Assembly (NCBI GenBank): GCA_029948255.1
Contig: JALIZF010001616.1
Coordinates: forward strand, 310,001-374,000
Source of the DNA: Telmatactis stephensoni
Taxonomy: Eukaryota > Cnidaria > Anthozoa > Actiniaria > Isophelliidae
Reading direction: 5' to 3'
Length of the DNA stretch: 64,000 nt
In this document: positions 44,493 to 54,599 of the stretch, piece after piece
How the letters are laid out: each line of letters starts with the position of its first letter
Numbering within the stretch: position 1 is the stretch's first letter
Notes under the pieces: generated by a model
Databases searched by the model: none
Told to the model about the DNA's origin: nothing
The model's input: only the letters and a program-made list of their open reading frames with translations
Translations under genes and position numbers: made by a program

Positions 44493-45040
44493 AATTGCCC
44501 TATCGCATAATGACGTCACAGTATGTTTACATTGGGGATAGATGCTCAGAAACAGTGGAAATTGGGACCTATATCAATATTCCTTTTCGAAGTAGAACTT
44601 CAATGTATCGAGTTTTGATATATATCATGTATCAATGATTGCTCATCTGCATTTTACCAAGAGACCATAATACTAAGAGAGCGAAGCTCAGTATTGATGT
44701 CTGTGCCATGTTCGTGGCGGCTAAGGCTATTTTTAGTAACTTCGCCATCGCGCGCGCAAGTCCCTCCACCAATAGAATTTGATTTTTGACGTGCGCGCGG
44801 ACGGGACCGTTTGAATTCTATTGTCTAAGAGCCTTGCGCGCGCGATGGCGAAGTTACTAAAAATAGCCTTAGCCGCCACGAACATGGCACAGACATCAAT
44901 ACTGAGCTTCGCTCTCTTAGTATTATGGTCTCTTGATTTTACTTGATATGCAATCACTCTGATCCCCTCTGGCGACCATAATTCTTAGCGTCAAAACAAT
45001 ATAATGTTTTGGTGTGACGTCATTATGCGATAGGGCAATT
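44493..45040. mobile_element. MITE CAATTGCCCTATCGC, copy 2, split by a CAAGAGACC MITE
   Basis: Same TIRs as 31289-31550 in the opposite orientation. Internal landmarks (GGGGATAGATGCTCAGAAAC, CCCCTCTGGCGACCATAATT) flank a 278-bp insertion at 44658-44935. Confidence 0.87.
44658..44935. mobile_element. CAAGAGACC MITE, copy 4, TSD ATTTTAC
   Basis: CAAGAGACCATAATACTAAG to CTTAGTATTATGGTCTCTTG, flanked by ATTTTAC at 44651-44657 and 44936-44942. The empty equivalent at 31380-31399 reads ATTTTAT on the opposite strand. Longest perfect TIR of the family. Confidence 0.93.
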
Positions 45041-45235
45041 GCCGAGAAATCATTTCGGATAAGCGTTCATCACGTTACACATGACTAACCCTGAAACATC
45101 ACATTGGTGATGTTTATAATTTACGTAACATTTACTAGTCAGAAAAGCTTTTTCCATTTTTACAAGCTTTCACAATCTTTACTATATGAATAAATAGCTC
45201 TCTAAACATTCTTATTGTCCAGAAACTACTAACTT

Positions 45236-46270
45236 TTCACGATGGTCAAAATGGCTATGTTTTTCTCCCACTCGGGTCAACAAAATTTTGTAGAATGCTC
45301 AAGAATGTCTTGTATGCAACGAAACTTGTCATGAAGGTACTTTGAGGTAGTCCACATTTAACAAACTTGATGTCTCACTTGCAACTGTCATGGTGACGTC
45401 ATAAATGACGTACAAATTTAGCGCCAAAATTTTGAATTTTGAAATTGATTTTACTAACTATCCAAAAATGTTCTTTGGTCAAAATGATGCATTTCAGTGA
45501 AAACCCCATGTAAATCCGATAATTGGTTCAAAAGTTATTCCTTTTTAAATATTTCGAATTTCCCGCCAAATGAGCAAAAATGTATGGAATTCACCATATA
45601 TGGTCAAAATTTAGGGTATTTCTAGCTCTAACAGTATAATCAGAGTCAGTTTGAAACAAAGTTAATAATGTATTAAAACAAATTTGTAGTTTTTTTGACT
45701 TTGGAACTTTTGTGTCACGTGTAGTAATACGTCATTTCCTTATAGATATTACGTCATATGTATAAGGAAATGACGTAATACGCCACGTGACAGAAAAGTT
45801 CCAAAGTCAAAAAAACTACAAATTTGTTTTAATACATTATTCACTTTGTTTCAAACTGACTCTGATTATACTGTTAGAGCTAGAAATACCCTAAATTTTG
45901 ACCATATATGGTGTTGTCTTGACCATATATGGTAATCTCTCTCAATTTTGGCGGGAAATTCAAATTTCTTTAATCAGTCATAACTTTTGTACCATTTATC
46001 GGATTTACATGGGGTTTTCACTGGAATGCATCATTTTGACCAAAGAACAATTTTGGATAGTTAGTAAAATCAATTTCAAAATTCTTAACTTTGGCGCCAA
46101 ATTTGTACGTCATTTATGACGTCACCATGACAGTTGCAAGTGAGACATCAAGTTTGTTAAATGTGGATTTACTCAAACTACCTTGATGACAAGTTTCGTT
46201 ACAATCAGACAGTTCTACAAAAATCTGTGAACCAAGTGGGAGAAAATCGAAGCATTTTGACCATCGTGTT
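45236..46270. mobile_element. Fold-back element, about 500-bp arms
   Basis: Left arm (CACGATGGTCAAAATG, CTTGATGTCTCACTTGCAAC, TGACGTCATAAATGACGTAC, GTAATACGTCATTTCCTTAT) is mirrored on the right around a centre near 45755. Almost the whole unit is palindromic. Open frames inside are by-products. Arms diverge by several percent and by small indels. Confidence 0.85.
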
Positions 46271-46961
46271 TGGCTTTCAAATCAATCGATGTACTGGCTT
46301 TTGTGCCGTGCGTTTAGATGTACGTCACCCCTATCAGGGACTGGGCATGGCATAGCAGAAAAAACTGCAAAGCTGGTTTGTTTGTTGTTGGTGTTTTTTT
46401 TTTTTGACGCTTTTTTCATTAACTTTCAATGGTGCCACCACAGCTCAAACCTTGTGGCAAAACCTTAATTATCAAATTTCCGTAAAGCTTCTCGGAGAAA
46501 CTGTGATTTTTCTACTCATCAAAATGTCACTTCTGCCAAAGTATGACACTATAAATTATACTTATTATACTTGTATCATATCTCTGAGACGTCTGCACCA
46601 AATTTGTTGGGATTTGACATTTTGTATACTTAGCTTAGAAGGGTAAATAAATGATCATGAGCTTCAATAACCTCTATAGATGTCCTTAATATAAGAGGAC
46701 AGAAAACGCTTTTTCCGTTCCGTCATAAGATTGTCTCGTTCAAACTGTTAAATTACGTTTAATGAGCGTCCACTAATTGCACTAATGCATTTTAATTTCA
46801 CTCTCAGTATTTATCTAAAGCTTCAAAACAATTTGGACAGACAGATTTCCTTACAGCTAAAGTGGTTATTATTTTTGGCAACGAACAATGAATCTTCGTG
46901 TCCATGGGTATATGTATATTCATAACATGACTGGGTATACTATCACTGACCATCTGCCAAG
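46271..46961. other. Non-coding, nothing recognised
   Basis: AT-rich, with only a T run at about 46396. No repeats or coding motifs were recognised. Confidence 0.35.
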
Positions 46962-47437
46962 GGGACTGGAGATACACTATTGTCATTAAGCGGCAAAGAA
47001 AATAAGTGAGTTTGAATAAAGATTTGATACCGGCGCGCAATCGAGAAGAAACAACTAAAATACTATGAAAAACTAGAATAAAGGCCATTGTAAGGGGAAT
47101 GGAGATATACCATTGTCATTAGGCCGCAAAAAAGATAAGTCAGTTTTGAATAAAGGTTTGATACCGGTAAACGAGAAGAAACTAAAATACTGTGAAAAAC
47201 TAGAATAAAGGTCACTGTAAGGGGACTGGAGATATACCATTGTCATTAGGCCGCAAAAAAGATAAGTCAGTTTTGAATAAATTTAGAATATTTGAATTAT
47301 TTTAATTATATACTGATTGTTAAGTTTTTATGCTTGTTGAATCTTTTTAATAAAGACCATCATAAAGATTTACTTTGGTACCGGCAATCGAGAAGAAACT
47401 AAAATACTGTGAATAACTACAATAAAAGCCACTATTA
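46962..47437. repeat. Tandem repeat, unit about 125-130 bp, about 3.5 copies
   Basis: Units start GTAAGGGGACTGGAGATA and contain ATTGTCATTA, GATAAGTCAGTTTTGAATAA, TTGATACCGG and GAAGAAACTAAAATACTGTG. Copies begin near 46962, 47092 and 47219; the last is split by 80 bp of unrelated sequence at about 47282-47364 and ends at 47437. Confidence 0.85.
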
Positions 47438-48383
47438 AAATACATTTTCTACTCATCGCCAAGGGGAACAAATTGGGGATGGTGGGGGTTCACCTTGATT
47501 AGACTGTAAACAGGAAGTTATGACACAAACTTTGACTTGTTTTAACAAGAACAGCGACTTTGTTGACAATTGTTGATTGTTATTTTTAAAGTCAGTTATT
47601 TTTTTATTGATATTGACCTACAGAAGCATAAAACTCCGAGAAATACAGTTGAATAAGAATTTTAATTCTTACTATTTAAAAATAGTGTATTAAAGAGATA
47701 AAAAGGAAACATTAGATGATCGTCCTAAAGACTCATTCAAAAAGCTGCAGCTGCATTCAAGTAACTTTATTACCTCATTACTTATTTTTTGCGACAATTC
47801 AATTTTGCGATTTAAAAAGATTAACGAAACTGGTATCGCGAATAATAAATGTCTCTGATCAGTAATGGGCTCCTGCTCTGATTTAATAATAAATAAATAA
47901 ATATTTATATAGCGCCATTTCCGGCAGCTCAATGGCGCAACTTATTTTTAATTTAAATCAGTTGCAATGTGACTTTTGCGAAATCAAAGTGTCACGAAAT
48001 ATACGTAAGTAGCCTCAAATGAAACAAGTGAGAAATGATTCAGAAAAATAAATCAAAATATACATATATGTATCAACAGTTAATATAAAGGAAACATTAA
48101 ATGATCTCCTATAGACCCGTTCAAAACATTCCATGCGAGTAAAACTCTTTATATTGTCATGACGTACGTCAGCGACGTCTAGAGGAAAATCATTTTTTCA
48201 ATTTACGCACAAAGTTTAGTGAACTTAAATTGAAAAAGATAACCATTGAAAAAGCGAAAAAGATACCATTTCTGTGACAATAGTCGACTGTATTGAATCA
48301 GTGTAAAGAGAAATCTTTAAATTTAAAGCCTTTCTATGAGGTTCTTTTCAATTCAAAAAGGAATATCTAATTAAAGTGAATGG
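47438..48383. other. Non-coding, nothing recognised
   Basis: AT-rich DNA with an AAATAAATAAATA patch at 47887-47903. No exon or repeat family was identified. Confidence 0.35.
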
Positions 48384-48507
48384 ACGATATTTTTGAGTTT
48401 CATGTTGTTTTACTCTTTACTAGTAACAGACATGTTTCGATAGCGTCGACTGTCTTCTTAATGTCTGTTAAAGAGTAAAACAACATGAAACTCAAAAATG
48501 TCGTCCA
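48384..48507. repeat. 124-bp palindromic MITE
   Basis: GACGATATTTTTGAGTTTCA and TGTTGTTTTACTCTTTA recur inverted around GATAGCGTCGACTGTC. Near-perfect arms of about 45 bp. Confidence 0.8.
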
Positions 48508-48849
48508 TTTACTTAATTACTAGTTCACTTGCTACTGCTATGTCCTTTTGGAAATATCTAATTAGTATAATTAGTCAATACTTTTTCGTTTCAGTTGAAA
48601 TCCCGTTATCATTATTATAACTGATTTATCAATAATAATTACTGTGATAAAACACAAGAACAAGAGTTTGAGTCAAATCCCATTCACTTCAAATGCTTTG
48701 GATATGCTTTCTTTTTCACTGATTTACGGTTTAACAGCATTCGGCACTCAAACAGGTAGTTAGCCATTTAGTTCTATAAATAAATAAATAAATAAAATAA
48801 ATTTTAAGATTTATATACCGCAAATATCTATATGTATATAATCAAATGC

Positions 48850-49356
48850 GGTTGAAATGAACTGAAGTATAATCAAACATAAATGGATTAAGAATCCCAA
48901 CTGGCAAGGAGGCAAACCAGTTGGCTATATTACAAGCATGGCCGAGAAACTGAATTTGAACAAGAGACCATAATACTAAGAGAGCGAAGCTCAGTATTGA
49001 TGTCTGTGCCATGTTCGTGGCGGCTAAGGCTATTTTTAGTAACTTCGCCAGTCGCGCGCGCAAGGCCCTCAACCAATAGAATTTGCTTTTTGGCGTGCGC
49101 GCGGAAGGGACCGTTTGAATTCTATTGTTTAAGTGCCTTGCGCGCGCAATGGCGAAGTTACTAAAAATAGTCTTAGCCGCCACGAACATGGCACAGACAT
49201 CAATACTGAGCTTCGCTCTCTTAGTATTATGGTCTCTTGATTTGAACTAATCGAAATCGGAACAAATTCAGTCTCAGCTAGTGGCCAGAGCGGGAATCGA
49301 ACCTGGGACCGCCAGATTGCGAGACCAACGCTCTGACCACTCGGTCGGCCATGCTG
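48850..49356 (-). repeat. tRNA-derived SINE with a nested MITE
   Basis: Minus strand: tRNA-like head at 49286-49356 (GGCCGACCGAGTGGTCAGAG, then CCCAGGTTCGATTCCCGCT), body GAATTTGTTCCGATTTCG, then (after the MITE 48961-49239) CTCGGCCATGCTTGTAATAT and AGCCAACTGGTTTGCCTCC. Fragments of the same family are at 21490-21596 and 59893-59935. Confidence 0.8.
48961..49239. mobile_element. CAAGAGACC MITE, copy 5, TSD ATTTGAA
   Basis: CAAGAGACCATAATACTAAG to GGTCTCTTG with ATTTGAA at 48954-48960 and 49240-49246. About 90% or more similar by eye to copy 4, sharing AGCGAAGCTCAGTATTGATG. Confidence 0.92.
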
Positions 49357-49359
49357 CCG

Positions 49360-49912
49360 ATTCACTGGTTCAGTGATATATTTTAAAACTCCTGCAATTA
49401 AGTATGGGCAAATTTGATACCGGTCGGTGCTTTTCGAATTATATTTTACGATCCCCTTGGTAACCATAATAAGAATGATCATAGCCTCCAGGGGATAAAA
49501 AAAAACGACTCGTGTGTAATGAAAAATCCCGTATCTCCATCCAGTTAGCAATGTAATACTGCTTCGATCACAAGTAAACCAGTTGGGTTTTAGCCGTAAT
49601 AGTAATAATATATAGCTTAGTACGCCCCGAGTTAGAATGATAGAGAAAACAAAATAAAAATATCGCCATCCATTGCTTGGAACACAGGTAAACCAAGCCT
49701 GATTTGCACGGCACGGTCATTGTGGGCACGGGGACCCATTATTTTTGGTACCGGCCACTCGCCAATTACCATCGTATGAACAGATAATTTGCTGGTCTGA
49801 TAGGGGTGCTGTATCCCGCCAAAATAATATGCTCCGCGTGGCAAGATTTATTTAGATATATTTAGATTTTTGTTGTGTAAATTGGGCTCCAGTTGAGTTT
49901 AAGCTAAGAGTA

Positions 49913-49944
<32 letters not shown>

Positions 49945-50319
49945 TATATATAATAGTTAGTTCCAAATTCAAAGAATAAAGAAAACCTGAAATCAAAAAT
50001 CTTTCCTTGTATAATTTTAATGATACTGAAATTAAAATCAGAAAAGACCACAGGAAATCACGTGCTTTTAGTTAACGATTTTGTGCGTAAATGCAAATTT
50101 GTTTCAAAACATTGTTTTTTAGCTATAAAATCACAAAATAGCCAATCACAACTCACCATCCAAGCTGGCTTGATATGATTGGTTGTCAGAAAAACACGTT
50201 CGAAATACATGTTATAGAAAATACAGCACTAAATTCAGTCTCTAAATCCAACTTTCATCACTTTCATCTCGACTTTGTTGAGTTCACATAAGAATTGAAA
50301 AAGTGACAACAAACGTAAA
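49360..50319. other. Upstream flank of the fibrinogen-domain gene
   Basis: No coding sequence recognised. Contains an (AT)n tract at 49914-49953. The last 150 bp before the ATG are presumed 5' UTR and promoter, but no clear TATA or initiator could be chosen. Confidence 0.4.
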
Positions 50320-50548
50320 ATGACGACTTGTGGTTTAGTGTTGATTGTCCTTGGCCTGTTGTTAATACAGCAAGGACAGGCTTCAAAACAAGGAACACCC
50401 CATGTAACAAACACTTGTCACTGCAACTGTGGTCAAAGTTCAAAAGTATTGATTAGCTTGATGAGATCTGTGCTTACTCGACTTATCAAAAAGCCATCGT
50501 TTCCTCCAACAAATGGCTGTCTTCCACCCGGCCATGGCTGTCGTAAAG
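50320..50548 (+). CDS. FReD gene exon 1
   Basis: ATG at 50320 followed at once by a strong signal peptide. Ends CGTAAAG before GTAAGA, leaving one base of the valine codon completed by exon 2. Confidence 0.9.
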
Positions 50549-53500
50549 GTAAGATTAAATCGATCTGCTAACAATGATATTATATCTCAGAGAATAGAAT
50601 ACATTTACGATTACTCTTTTCGATTCCCAAACCGACTGTTAGAATGCTACCTCTTGTTTATTTAAACGTTTTTAGTTCCAAAGAACTGTGTTGAAGTGCT
50701 TAAATGTGGTGGTAAACAATCTGGGGTGTACACTATTGACCCTGATGGCAAAGGTGCATTCAAGGTAACACTGATGCAACTGAGATTTTGTCCTTCTCTT
50801 GGGTTTTGTACGTAGTTTCGGAAAATGTTCAGTTATGAAATTGGAATCTGAGACCTTTAAAATAGAACAAAACAAAGCAGACAAAAACACACTCGTAAAA
50901 GTTGGTTTTCACATAGATAAGAACAGTACTAGTAAGTAGTCATCATCAAAATTCATTTTGCGCGATGAATTGAAAAACAGGTGTGACTTCAAGAGAACAT
51001 TTACAGTTGTAATTATTTACAGTTGTTGCTATTCTTCTTGGCTGCTTATACCAAAGCTAAACTTAAAAATCGCAAAATAAGTGTCAGAAGTGTAAAAGTT
51101 TATACTGTAGATAGTAATCGACCCTTTGGATTGTAATTTGTCAAGATGGATGGATGGGTGGATATGGTTGGATTGATTGATATCGGATTATGATTCGATT
51201 ATGATATGTATTTTTGCAGATTTTCTGTGACCAAAAGACCTCAGGAGGAGGATGGGCAGTTTTCCAAAAACGAAAAGACGGTTCTGTAGACTTTTACCGA
51301 GGATGGAACGACTACAAGAAAGGCTTTGGTCACCTCAAAGGAGAGTTTTGGCTTGGACTCGACAAGATCTACCGACTGACCCATCAAGCTCGCAACCGTC
51401 TTCGCGTAGACCTGGAAGACACCACAGGCAAGAGCGCGTATGCTGAGTACGACTACTTCTCGGTGACAAGTGAGCGAAGCAAATACAAACTCAGCCTTGG
51501 TACTTATTCAGGTATAGCAATGTACCACGTAACACCAAACTTTTATTTACAGTATTAATTCTAAACGTTATCCAATGACTATTTGTTTTCTTAAAGATTA
51601 TGCTACAAGATTTTTTGTTACGGCATTTTAAAGTAAGGATATTTGACAGATTAGGTTCGACAATTTGTGCGCTATATTTCAATTTTTGTTTCCTCATTTG
51701 ACGTAGGAAGCTGGGCTATTTTTAGCATCTCTTAGACAGAAAAACGTGCTGAATAGTTCAGTCAGTTCCATTTACTAGAGACCGCTGAGCTTCCTGAAAA
51801 AAGGCGCATTTATACAGGGTATTTCCTGGATAAATACAACAGCCACACAGCAAGCAACAAGCAACCTGACTCAGACCAGACTACTTCATATGTTGACAAT
51901 GGCTCTAAATGAACAGCACGCAAGCAACAATTAATTATTAGCAAGTCAAGAGCTGCTGCAGCACTTAGCCAAATCATGCACTAAATAAGCCTGGAAAATA
52001 TCTTCGTCAATTTCAAGTAAGACTCATGGGAGTAAACTCAATTCTTTTTGTTAAGAAAAGCTCCCATGGGTCTTGCTTGGAAAAGATGCTAACCCTGTAT
52101 AAATGCGCCTTTTCATTTACCTGGATATAGTTTGTAAAGATTAAAATAACCTTAAGGGTGTACTGACATATAAAAATGGCCCGTTGCTAGGGAAATTTGA
52201 AAATTCTATAAAATGCCACCAAATTGTCATATCGCTTTTATATTTTGTAGTTTGTCTTCCCTGAGGGAACTTTGGCATTTTATGACGCCATTTCATGACG
52301 TCACCATGTGACGTCATAGATACAGAAAAAAGCTATAATTTTTTCAGCACTGTATATTTGAGAATTGGGTTTTAAGAATGGCTTCCAAATAAGCCTTTTA
52401 GGATTTTTTGAACGTCAAAAATGATCGATTTATGCCGATAACTTTCGTATTTCTCAATTTTTCGCAAATCCCATGCTCGGCTTTGAAGAAAAGGCTGTAA
52501 AGAATATAAATATTGAAAAAACACTTCGTTTTGATGAAATTCGCCAAAGATTATAGCTTTTTAAAGAAACCGGAAGTAAAGTGTCCCGCGCATGCGCAAT
52601 AAGAACGAAAATGAGTTTTTTTTTTTGTCAGGTGTGCGCCGCTCTACCGGAAGTTAAATGATTCGCGCCAAAAACGCGCGCGCGTGCGTCTATTCAATTT
52701 TGCCGGCCAAAATAAGACCCTATTTTGCATGGCAACTGTTGCACAGCAACGATATATGTCAGTACACCCTTAAAGTGCTACTTTGATCAAAAATCGGTGA
52801 AATTTTATTTAGCAGAAACTTCGGCTTGAAATAAAACTAAAAGGGTCTATTGATCACCAGTTAAAATATCAGTTATCACCAGTTAAAATATTTAGCGTTC
52901 TTTTTAAGTGCCAGTGACGTCATCAACTCAACTCATGGATTTACTCTATACATTTCTTTGTATTTTATGACTTGAATTATTCTATAAAATTCTGCTCCAA
53001 TAATTTTGCTTAAGGTGATTCCTCTGTAACAGATCCTACCGATACAAATCGCTTAAAATTTGATATTTTGCAGGTTTTGAGTTACTTATCTCGTAACTAA
53101 CAAAAAAAGAGGGGGTCACGGTACTTGTTTAGGAAATATTTGGCTTGATAGACAAGGGTGTTTTAGCGATTTCGCGCGAACGTTCGATGTTTTCCAGCTA
53201 ATTCGTTGATATGACTATCTGGTCTCAGAAAAAGACTCCAAAACTCAGAGTTAGCAGTATTTTAGTAGAAACAGGTAAAATAGTAAAATATCTCGCAAGA
53301 AAGCATATTTTAACTTCGATAACGCATTTTGGAACATTTTTTGCATCATTAATTTAGAGAGCAAAATACCCCCGAAATGTTCGGATTTTGGCATTCTAGG
53401 GCTCAAATATACACAAAAAAGCGTCACATTTTCCATGTTCCTATCGATAGATTTTCTTAATTTTCAAATATGTTGTGTAAATCATTGCTTGAATGCAAGT

Positions 53501-54468
53501 TTTGCAATAAGAAATGGGGGTCACGGTGCTCGTTTGCGAGATATTTTGTAAAACATCATCATCATAATCTAAAAACGGCACTTTTTCGAGAAGGGAATGG
53601 GGCGAGTTTTTATCGCACCAAAGATTAGAAAAATTTCCAAAATCGAGTTTTGTATCCTTTCTGATTATACCTTGAAAGAAAATGCTCGTAAAGTCGCGAT
53701 TTATGTTTTTTGAACCATGCGCAGTAGGCGTGCGCGGTGCAAAACAGAGGAATTACCTTAAAAGAGTTTTCTTGCAGTTGTGTCAAGGATTATCTGCATG
53801 GCCAGTGATCTTCAATTGAAAAAAAATTACACGGAGATATTTTGATTGCAAAATACAAAAAAATGTATGGAGTGAATCCAAGAGTTGAGTCGATGACGTC
53901 ACTGACACTTAAAAAGAACGCTAAAAATCTAGTCCTTCTCTTTTGAATACCAAAAATATATTTTAACTGGTGATCAATAGACCCTTGAAGATTTATTTCA
54001 TGCATGAAGTTTCTGCTAAATATAATAAAATTTCACCGATTTTTGATCAAAGTAGCACTTTAACTACGTTGGAAGAATCCTTGACTATCTGGAAGACATT
54101 TGTTGATCCAAAATAACGTGTAGATGTGTTGAATTGTTTGTCAGGTACTGCAGGTGATTCGCTGTCCTACCATACTAAACGATATAACCCATAGATATTG
54201 TTTGTCAGGTACTGCAGGTGATTCGCTGTCCGCGGACCATCGTGGTATGCCATTCACTACCAAAGATCGTGACAATGACAACTGGAGAACTAATTGTGCT
54301 GTGACATTCAAAGGTGCCTGGTGGTATAACGCCTGTCATAACTCCAACCTTAACGGTCTGTACCACCACGGTAAGCACAAGTCGGGCGCTGACGGTGTTA
54401 ACTGGTACCACTGGAAAGGACATCACTATTCTGCTAAGAGAGCTGAGATGAAAATAAGACCTATGTAA
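50320..54468 (+). CDS. Secreted fibrinogen-related protein (FReD, ficolin/tachylectin-like), 4 exons
   Basis: Exons 50320-50548, 50676-50764, 51220-51511 and 54209-54468 sum to 870 nt (289 aa) and join in frame. Signal peptide [17 protein letters not shown], a short cysteine patch (CHCNCG), a linker with one CLPPGHGC, then a fibrinogen C-terminal domain: [52 protein letters not shown], then [40 protein letters not shown] and the final AEMKIRPM. The NGLYH and WYNAC motifs and DRDND calcium-type loop are present. FReDs bind carbohydrate or acetylated ligands in innate immunity. There is no collagen or coiled-coil stalk, so how it oligomerises is unknown; the CHC motif could link chains (inference). 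Confidence 0.92.
50676..50764 (+). CDS. FReD gene exon 2
   Basis: Acceptor TTTTTAG; encodes [20 protein letters not shown] then DPDGKGAFK, the start of the fibrinogen fold. Donor GTAACA. Confidence 0.92.
51220..51511 (+). CDS. FReD gene exon 3
   Basis: Acceptor TTTTTGCAG, donor GTATAG. Encodes the [21 protein letters not shown] and FWLGLDKI core of the fibrinogen domain. Confidence 0.93.
51766..52113. mobile_element. ACTAGAGACCGCTGA MITE, copy 2
   Basis: Starts CCATTTACTAGAGACCGCTG with GGCGCATTTATACAGGG, ends CCCTGTATAAATGCGCCTTT. About 130 bp in the middle (ACAGCAAGCAACAAGC...) are not in copy 1 (20671-20893). In FReD intron 3. Confidence 0.75.
52156..52769. mobile_element. 614-bp TTAA-flanked TIR element
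   Basis: GGGTGTACTGACATAT at the left and exact inverse at the right, flanked by TTAA at 52152-52155 and 52770-52773. The right TTAA is shared with the next element. No ORF. Contains CGCGCGCGTGCG and a T run. Confidence 0.88.
52774..54061. mobile_element. 1,288-bp TTAA-flanked TIR element with about 240-bp arms
   Basis: AGTGCTACTTTGATCAAAAA and inverse, with long arms (ATCGGTGAAATTTTATT, GGGTCTATTGATCACCAGTT, GTGCCAGTGACGTCATCAAC). Flanked by TTAA at 52770-52773 and 54062-54065. Interrupted by a further TTAA element at 53014-53757. Confidence 0.88.
53014..53757. mobile_element. 744-bp TTAA-flanked element nested in the previous one
   Basis: GGTGATTCCTCTGT and ACAGAGGAATTACC, flanked by TTAA (53010-53013, 53758-53761). 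Internal GGGGGTCACGGTGCTCGTTT and AGGGGGTCACGGTACTTGTT relate it to 32267-33100, whose ends are GGTAGTTCC. Confidence 0.87.
54209..54468 (+). CDS. FReD gene exon 4
   Basis: Acceptor TTTGTCAG at 54201-54208. Encodes the calcium-binding and ligand-pocket half and the stop TAA at 54466-54468. A 5' duplicate of acceptor plus first 23 exon bases lies 64 bp upstream (54137-54167) and would lead to an early TAG. Confidence 0.92.
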
Positions 54469-54564
54469 AAGATTACCAGAAATTAATCAGTTATCTTTTC
54501 CCTCGAATAATAGTATTTCAGTATTTAGTAATATCTGCTATTAAAATGTGTAGAGAACTGATGA

Positions 54565-54570
54565 AATAAA
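54565..54570 (+). terminator. Polyadenylation signal of the FReD gene
   Basis: AATAAA about 97 bp past the stop codon, followed by GCCACCAAATAGTGACTTGC. It is the first such signal in the 3' flank. Confidence 0.6.
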
Positions 54571-54599
54571 GCCACCAAATAGTGACTTGCAAAAAACCT

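Noticed and set aside
54145..54195. Upstream acceptor as the true start of FReD exon 4
   Set aside because: Leads to TAG after 16 codons; only the downstream acceptor gives a complete fibrinogen domain.
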